DNA of 5,174 nucleotides, from the NCBI GenBank assembly GCA_046717125.1, contig JBKJVQ010000229.1:1-5174 (forward strand), written 5' to 3'. Shown in pieces: positions 5,162 through 5,174 of this stretch; position 1 is the first letter of the stretch; every line of letters starts with the position of its first letter. Both the position numbers and the translations under genes were made by a program. This DNA is from JBKJVQ01 sp046717125. GTDB lineage: Bacteria; Pseudomonadota; Alphaproteobacteria; Rhizobiales; Methyloligellaceae. A model generated the notes under the pieces. That model was not told the origin of the DNA. It worked only from the letters and a program-made list of their open reading frames with translations, and searched no databases.

Positions 5162-5174
5162 CCCCCTGCACCTA

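Noticed and set aside
1..5174. Previously undescribed defence, mobile or biosynthetic system
   Set aside because: All coding space is taken by six well-known housekeeping families with intact motifs. There is no transposase, integrase, toxin-antitoxin pair, tRNA boundary or compositional break to suggest an inserted system.

Overview
The window reads as a chromosomal housekeeping segment from an alphaproteobacterium, most likely of the order Hyphomicrobiales (Rhizobiales). Four things point there: high GC with strongly GC-biased third codon positions; the neighbour pair pth-ychF; the compact run uvrC-pgsA-moaD-moaE, an order I recall from rhizobial and Brucella-type genomes; and a GAAC-N7-GAAC direct repeat, which is the LexA (SOS) box form typical of alphaproteobacteria. 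A palindromic intergenic repeat of a rhizobial type supports the same placement. Genus cannot be fixed from the sequence alone.

Layout. 1-495 (+) is the 3' part of pth (peptidyl-tRNA hydrolase), cut by the window edge. 496-706 is non-coding and mostly filled by two inverted 53-bp copies of a palindromic repeat around a 57-bp centre. 707-1804 (+) is ychF, complete. A 24-bp gap separates it from four convergent genes on the minus strand. Read in their own direction these are uvrC (5087-3177), pgsA (3180-2554), moaD (2557-2303) and moaE (2269-1829). uvrC/pgsA and pgsA/moaD each overlap by 4 bp as GTGA, and moaD and moaE are 33 bp apart, so the four look like one transcription unit. 5088-5174 is the region upstream of uvrC and carries the LexA-type box.

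How the genes work together. Pth recycles peptidyl-tRNAs and YchF is a ribosome-associated P-loop ATPase, so the plus-strand pair is linked to translation. The minus-strand unit is functionally mixed: nucleotide excision repair (UvrC), phosphatidylglycerol synthesis (PgsA) and molybdopterin synthase (MoaD plus MoaE, which together put the dithiolene sulfurs into molybdopterin). If the upstream box is a working LexA operator, pgsA and moaDE may be drawn into the SOS response by co-transcription.

I see no defence island, CRISPR array, insertion sequence, prophage, tRNA or rRNA, and no convincing undescribed system. The two signals most worth following are the putative SOS operator and the covarying inverted repeat pair between pth and ychF.
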